Part shown: positions 31,124 through 34,260 of the stretch, piece by piece
How positions within the stretch are numbered: the stretch's first letter is position 1
Layout: each line of letters opens with the position of its first letter
DNA from: JAYOFM01 sp038117225
Lineage (GTDB): Bacteria; Pseudomonadota; Alphaproteobacteria; Rhodospirillales; Casp-alpha2
NCBI GenBank assembly: GCA_038117225.1
Contig: JAYOFM010000021.1
Coordinates: forward strand, 1-34,260
Length of the DNA stretch: 34,260 nt
Reading direction: 5' to 3'
The notes under the pieces: generated by a model
What the model was told of the DNA's origin: nothing
Seen by the model: only the letters and a program-made list of their open reading frames with translations
Database searches by the model: none
Translations under genes and position numbers: made by a program

Positions 31124-31784
31124 GCTGCCTCGCGACGCGGGCGGACAGCCAATGCACCAATCCGATGGCGACGAAGGCGACGGCCAGCAGCAACGCCGCC
31201 ATGGCGCCGGCGGCGGCATCATCGAAGGCCTGCACCCGGTCATAGATGGCGATCGCCATTGTCCGGGTGTCGCCCGGGATATTACCGCCCACCATCAACA
31301 CCACGCCGAATTCGCCCATGGTGTGGGCGAAGGTCAGCACGATGGCGGAGACGATGCCAGGCAACGCCAGCGGCAGTTCGATACACCAAAAGGTCCGCCA
31401 CGCCGACAATCCGCTGCACCAGGCGGCTTCGCGCACGCTCGGCGGCACCGCCTCAAAGGCACGCTGAACAGGCTGCACGGCGAACGGCAGATTGAACAGC
31501 AAGGAAGCCAGCAGCAGCCCTTGAAAGGTAAAGACCAACGGGCGTCCGACAAGCGACTGATAGAGTCCGCCGATCACGCTATCGCCACCGAACGCCGACA
31601 ACAGATAAAACCCGAGCACGGTCGGCGGCACCACCAGCGGCAGCGCGATCAGCGCCACGACCCAACCCTTGCCGCGGAACCGCCGCCAGGCGAGCGGGCG
31701 GCCAATAAGAATGGCGGCGGGAATCAGGATCACCACGGTCCAGGCCGCGAGTTCCAGCGAAAGTGAAAGCGCCTGCCAGTCCAT
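31116..31784 (-). CDS. modB: Molybdate ABC transporter permease ModB
   Basis: A 222-aa inner-membrane permease with five or six transmembrane helices. The ABC importer EAA-type loop is visible at about residues 119-147 (EAAWCSGLSAWRTFWCIELP), and LTFAHTMGEFGVVLMVGGN is a hallmark of ModB/CysTW permeases. LPLVVPPTVLGFYLL near residue 50 is also typical. It begins 8 nt after modA and its end overlaps modC, so modABC is a tight operon. Confidence 0.93.
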   Translation of the reverse strand: MDWQALSLSLELAAWTVVILIPAAILIGRPLAWRRFRGKGWVVALIALPLVVPPTVLGFYLLSAFGGDSVIGGLYQSLVGRPLVFTFQGLLLASLLFNLPFAVQPVQRAFEAVPPSVREAAWCSGLSAWRTFWCIELPLALPGIVSAIVLTFAHTMGEFGVVLMVGGNIPGDTRTMAIAIYDRVQAFDDAAAGAMAALLLAVAFVAIGLVHWLSARVARQHD

Positions 31785-31792
31785 CGCCCTAT

Positions 31793-32575
31793 CTATTCAG
31801 ATTTCCCGGGTGCCTCAAAGCCGTATTTGACGAGCACCTCGGTGGCGTGGGGGCTTGTCATGAAATCAAAGAAGCGGCGCGCTATCTCGCTGCCCCCCCG
31901 CAGTAGTGCCATGGCGTGACGCAGCGGGGCGTGGTGGTCGGCGGGGACGATGACCCAGCCGCCGCGCCCGACGCCCCCGGTCCCAACGACCAAAGATTTC
32001 GGAAGCAGGGCGCGCTGAACATTTCCAGAGAACGCGAACTGGGCCGCCTGGGAGGCGTTCTCCCCGAAGACGATACGGCCCGCTGGCAGCGGCCAAACGC
32101 CAAGATGCCGCAGCGTTTCGCGCGCCGCCCGGCCATAGGGCGCATGCGACGGGTTGGCGATGGCGATCCGGCCACCGGCGGCGTCACCGAGTGTAGCGAG
32201 CCCGGGCACGAGGTTCCGATCGGCATCTCCGGCAAACAATACTAGTCGACCCACGGCATAGACGACCGGCGCGCCGTCGACGCGGTCCGCATTAACCAGC
32301 CGTCGGACAAATTCCTCATCGGCGGCAAGGAAAACCTGAAACGGCGCGCCCTGCATGATTTGGCGGGTCAGGTTGCCGGAGGATCCGATGCTGGCACGCA
32401 CCGAGCCGCCCGTCGCATCCGTGAAAGCGCGGCCCAATTCTGGCATGACGAAACGCAGGCTCGCCGCGACGGCAACCACCGGGACATCGTCCGCGCGGGT
32501 CGATGGAGCCAACAGACAAACGCATGCCGCAACCGCGAGGATGTTACGTCGGCCCCGCCGTTCCGCACGCACCAT
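31793..32575 (-). CDS. modA: Molybdate-binding periplasmic protein ModA
   Basis: A periplasmic binding protein of the ModA family, 260 aa from the ATG at 32575, which gives a typical signal peptide (MVRAERRGRRNILAVAACV, cleavage near TRA-DD). In-frame ATG (32605) and GTG (32629) starts would lengthen the N-region by 10 or 18 residues; none has a strong ribosome-binding site, so the start is unsure. Molybdate-binding motifs VAVAASLRFVMPELGRAF and GSSGNLTRQIMQGAPFQVF follow the signal. Near residue 155 NPSHAPYGRAARETL supplies further ligand contacts. First gene of modABC, divergent from the methyltransferase gene; I saw no ModE-type operator in 32576-32767. Confidence 0.88.
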   Translation of the reverse strand: MVRAERRGRRNILAVAACVCLLAPSTRADDVPVVAVAASLRFVMPELGRAFTDATGGSVRASIGSSGNLTRQIMQGAPFQVFLAADEEFVRRLVNADRVDGAPVVYAVGRLVLFAGDADRNLVPGLATLGDAAGGRIAIANPSHAPYGRAARETLRHLGVWPLPAGRIVFGENASQAAQFAFSGNVQRALLPKSLVVGTGGVGRGGWVIVPADHHAPLRHAMALLRGGSEIARRFFDFMTSPHATEVLVKYGFEAPGKSE

Positions 32576-32767
32576 GTCCAACAACCGGAATGCGTTGCTA
32601 TCCATGAGGGCCGAGCCAACACCAGACACAGCCGCCGATCAATTCAAATCGCTTACGGCACTACGGCGGCAAATCATGTTCAAACGGCATAAAATCGGCT
32701 ACGCACCACATGGCGGATCAAAGAAGGGCCGATCGCCACACATAGAATTGAAAGGCCGCACGCAAAT

Positions 32768-33526
32768 ATGGATTTAAAGGAAATACCAGCGGGCCCCGCG
32801 ATGCGGCATCCATGGGAATTGGCGCGCTTTGATTTTTTTCACCGCGTGCTCGGTGGCGATGCGCTTCGACTTGCGCCGCTTTCGGTCCTTGATATCGGCG
32901 CCGGCGATGGTTGGTTCAGTGAAAGCCTCGGCCGGCATTTGGGCGAAGGCAGTCGAATCGTCTGCTGGGACGCCAACTACGCGGACGATCACCTGCAACC
33001 GTTCGACGGCCAATCCATCGACGGCCTCTCGTTCACCCGGGACGCACCCGAAGGGACTTTCGATACAATCCTGCTGCTCGACGTGTTGGAGCATATTGAG
33101 GATGATCACGGGTTCTTATCAATCGCGGTCGCGAATCATGTTGAACCAGGAACAAGGATCCTCATCAGCGTACCGGCCGGGCCCAGCGTGTACTCACGTC
33201 ACGATGCCCACTTTGGCCATTTCCGGCGTTACACGCCGAGTGCCGCGCGGGCCCTTATCGACGGCGCCGGATTGGACATTGTTCAAGCTGGCGGACTATT
33301 CCACGGGCTTCTACCGGCGCGGGCGATCATGACGATGCTCGAACGCCGACGTAACAATCACGAGGAAATCGTCGGATTGGGTGGTTGGACACACGGTCCG
33401 CTCGTGACCGGCACCGTGACGGGCATACTTCGCCTCGAAGGTGCGATGTCGCGAATATTTGCTTCCGTCGGCATCGACGTTCCCGGCTTGAGTTGGTGGG
33501 CATTGTGCGAAAAACGACGATCGTAG
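32768..33526 (+). CDS. Class I SAM-dependent methyltransferase
   Basis: A 252-aa Rossmann methyltransferase: motif I VLDIGAGDGWFSESLG near residue 40, the acidic ribose-binding CWDANYAD near 66, motif IV FDTILLLDVLEHIEDD near 98, and ISVPAGPSVYSRHDAHFGHFRRY near 137 (all typical of small-molecule or glycan-type methyltransferases with HFRRYT). The first ATG has only a distant AAAGG; an in-frame ATG at 32801 is possible. The last 22 nt overlap the glycosyltransferase gene, so the two probably act on one product, perhaps a lipid-linked sugar (inference). Substrate not identifiable. Confidence 0.87.
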   Translation: MDLKEIPAGPAMRHPWELARFDFFHRVLGGDALRLAPLSVLDIGAGDGWFSESLGRHLGEGSRIVCWDANYADDHLQPFDGQSIDGLSFTRDAPEGTFDTILLLDVLEHIEDDHGFLSIAVANHVEPGTRILISVPAGPSVYSRHDAHFGHFRRYTPSAARALIDGAGLDIVQAGGLFHGLLPARAIMTMLERRRNNHEEIVGLGGWTHGPLVTGTVTGILRLEGAMSRIFASVGIDVPGLSWWALCEKRRS

Positions 33527-34251
33527 TTCCATGTTTTAATGAGGAACACCGTCTACCTGTTGACCAGTGGACTCGGTTCTCGCGCGACAACGATGTCACT
33601 CTGCTTTTTGTCGATGATGGATCGACTGACAATACGCGAACGGTCATTCGCGCGTTGGCATCGGATATGGCCGGCATGTGCGATGTTCTCGAACTCGATC
33701 GGAACAGGGGCAAAGGCGAAGCCGTGCGGCGCGGAATGGCTGCGGCGATCAAAAGCGGGGCCGACATTACGGGTTATGCGGACGCCGACATGGCAACTCG
33801 GTCCGACGACCTTCGTCGCCTGCTAGACCTATTGACGACGCGAGTTGACGTGGAGGTCGTGGTCGGCGCGCGGGTTCAGCTACTCGGCCGGAGCGTCAGG
33901 CGTTCCTTTGGACGTCACATCATTGGACGAATTTTTGCTACGTTCGCGTCACTCATCCTGAAACTCCCGATCTATGACACCCAATGCGGCGCAAAAGTCT
34001 TCATGGCAACGCCTCCTCTGTTGGCGGTTCTCGAAGAGACATTCGCAGGCAGGTGGGCGTTCGACGTCGAATTGCTTGGCCGGATCGCCATCGAGATGCG
34101 TGCGGGCGGTCATGACCCCGCCAAGCACATCGTTGAGGAACCCTTGATGGCGTGGCACGATGCCCAGGGTTCCAGGCTCGGTATAATTGCAATGCTCCGT
34201 GCGGGTTGCGACCTGATCCTGATCTGGTGGAGGCTTCGCCAAAGACTGTGA
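33505..34251 (+). CDS. GT2 glycosyltransferase, dolichyl-phosphate-glucose-synthase-like
   Basis: A 248-aa family 2 glycosyltransferase. From GTG 33505 it begins MRKTTIVVPCFNEEHRLP, as in polyprenyl-phosphate glucosyl- or mannosyltransferases; GTGGG lies 5 nt upstream. FVDDGSTDNT near residue 38 is the first nucleotide-binding Asp motif, GKGEAVRRGM near 70 is characteristic of the DPG-synthase group, DADMAT near 92 is the DXD metal site, and DTQCGAKVF near 155 is another group signature. A GTG at 33496 is also possible. It would load a sugar on a polyprenyl phosphate for later transfer by a GT-C enzyme. It ends 9 bp before the window edge, so the cluster continues. Confidence 0.88.
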   Translation: MRKTTIVVPCFNEEHRLPVDQWTRFSRDNDVTLLFVDDGSTDNTRTVIRALASDMAGMCDVLELDRNRGKGEAVRRGMAAAIKSGADITGYADADMATRSDDLRRLLDLLTTRVDVEVVVGARVQLLGRSVRRSFGRHIIGRIFATFASLILKLPIYDTQCGAKVFMATPPLLAVLEETFAGRWAFDVELLGRIAIEMRAGGHDPAKHIVEEPLMAWHDAQGSRLGIIAMLRAGCDLILIWWRLRQRL

Positions 34252-34260
34252 TAATATTCG

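Noticed and set aside
32576..32767. Search for a ModE operator or molybdenum-cofactor riboswitch ahead of modABC
   Set aside because: No convincing inverted repeat or conserved riboswitch core could be seen.

Overview
The window looks like a chromosomal segment of a free-living, high-GC alphaproteobacterium, probably Rhodospirillales-like. The evidence is the high GC of nearly all genes, a TAXI-type TRAP transporter, an FCD-type GntR regulator, serine-glyoxylate-type aminotransferases, a fused 5-oxoprolinase and tightly overlapping operons. It appears to be assembled from short reads, because it holds one run of 10 Ns (20880-20889) flanked by a perfect 35-bp inverted repeat. Lineage is inferred from gene content only; no rRNA or tRNA is present.

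Layout: 1-1468, the 3' part of a lower-GC polytopic membrane protein cut by the window edge, which runs 8 nt into a fused HyuA/HyuB 5-oxoprolinase (1461-5102). 5321-6649, a TolC-type outer-membrane protein with its own candidate promoter. 6670-8597, a PLP threonine/serine dehydratase joined by TAATG to EgtD (histidine trimethylation to hercynine), ended by a strong terminator. 8695-9798, a minus-strand accessory patch: an unusual secreted protein, a small membrane protein, tandem hairpins and an orphan ORF without a clear start. 9961-11019, an SDR-like protein with degenerate motifs and a 58-aa small protein. 11016-17818, a regulon-like block: GntR, branched-chain aminotransferase-like and serine hydrolase genes on the minus strand, divergent from a TAXI binding protein and a fused TRAP permease. 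A palindrome TTGTATACAA lies in the spacer of the TAXI promoter. 17815-20810 (minus), a LuxR-type regulator lacking the phospho-acceptor Asp, coupled to a phosphoribulokinase-like kinase, then a class V aminotransferase and a 34-aa TGATG-coupled ORF. 20811-21062, the assembly gap and a terminator. 21063-25109, a second class V aminotransferase divergent from an amidase / M20 amidohydrolase pair (candidate ureide or N-carbamoyl catabolism). 25106-29845 (minus), a GldA-GldF-GldG-DUF4340 ABC system. 29996-32575 (minus), modABC for molybdate uptake. 32768-34251, a SAM methyltransferase overlapping a GT2 glycosyltransferase.

How it fits together: amide and nitrogen metabolism is the recurring theme (5-oxoprolinase, amidase, M20 hydrolase, dehydratase, three aminotransferases). 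A solute-uptake regulon appears to be controlled by its divergent GntR repressor. The most intriguing unit is the unphosphorylatable regulator plus phosphoribulokinase plus serine-glyoxylate-type aminotransferase, with no RuBisCO in view. That arrangement recalls the regulatory, RuBP-producing role of phosphoribulokinase known from a serine-cycle methylotroph. Surface-glycan-type genes at both ends have lower GC or different character from the core and may be acquired.
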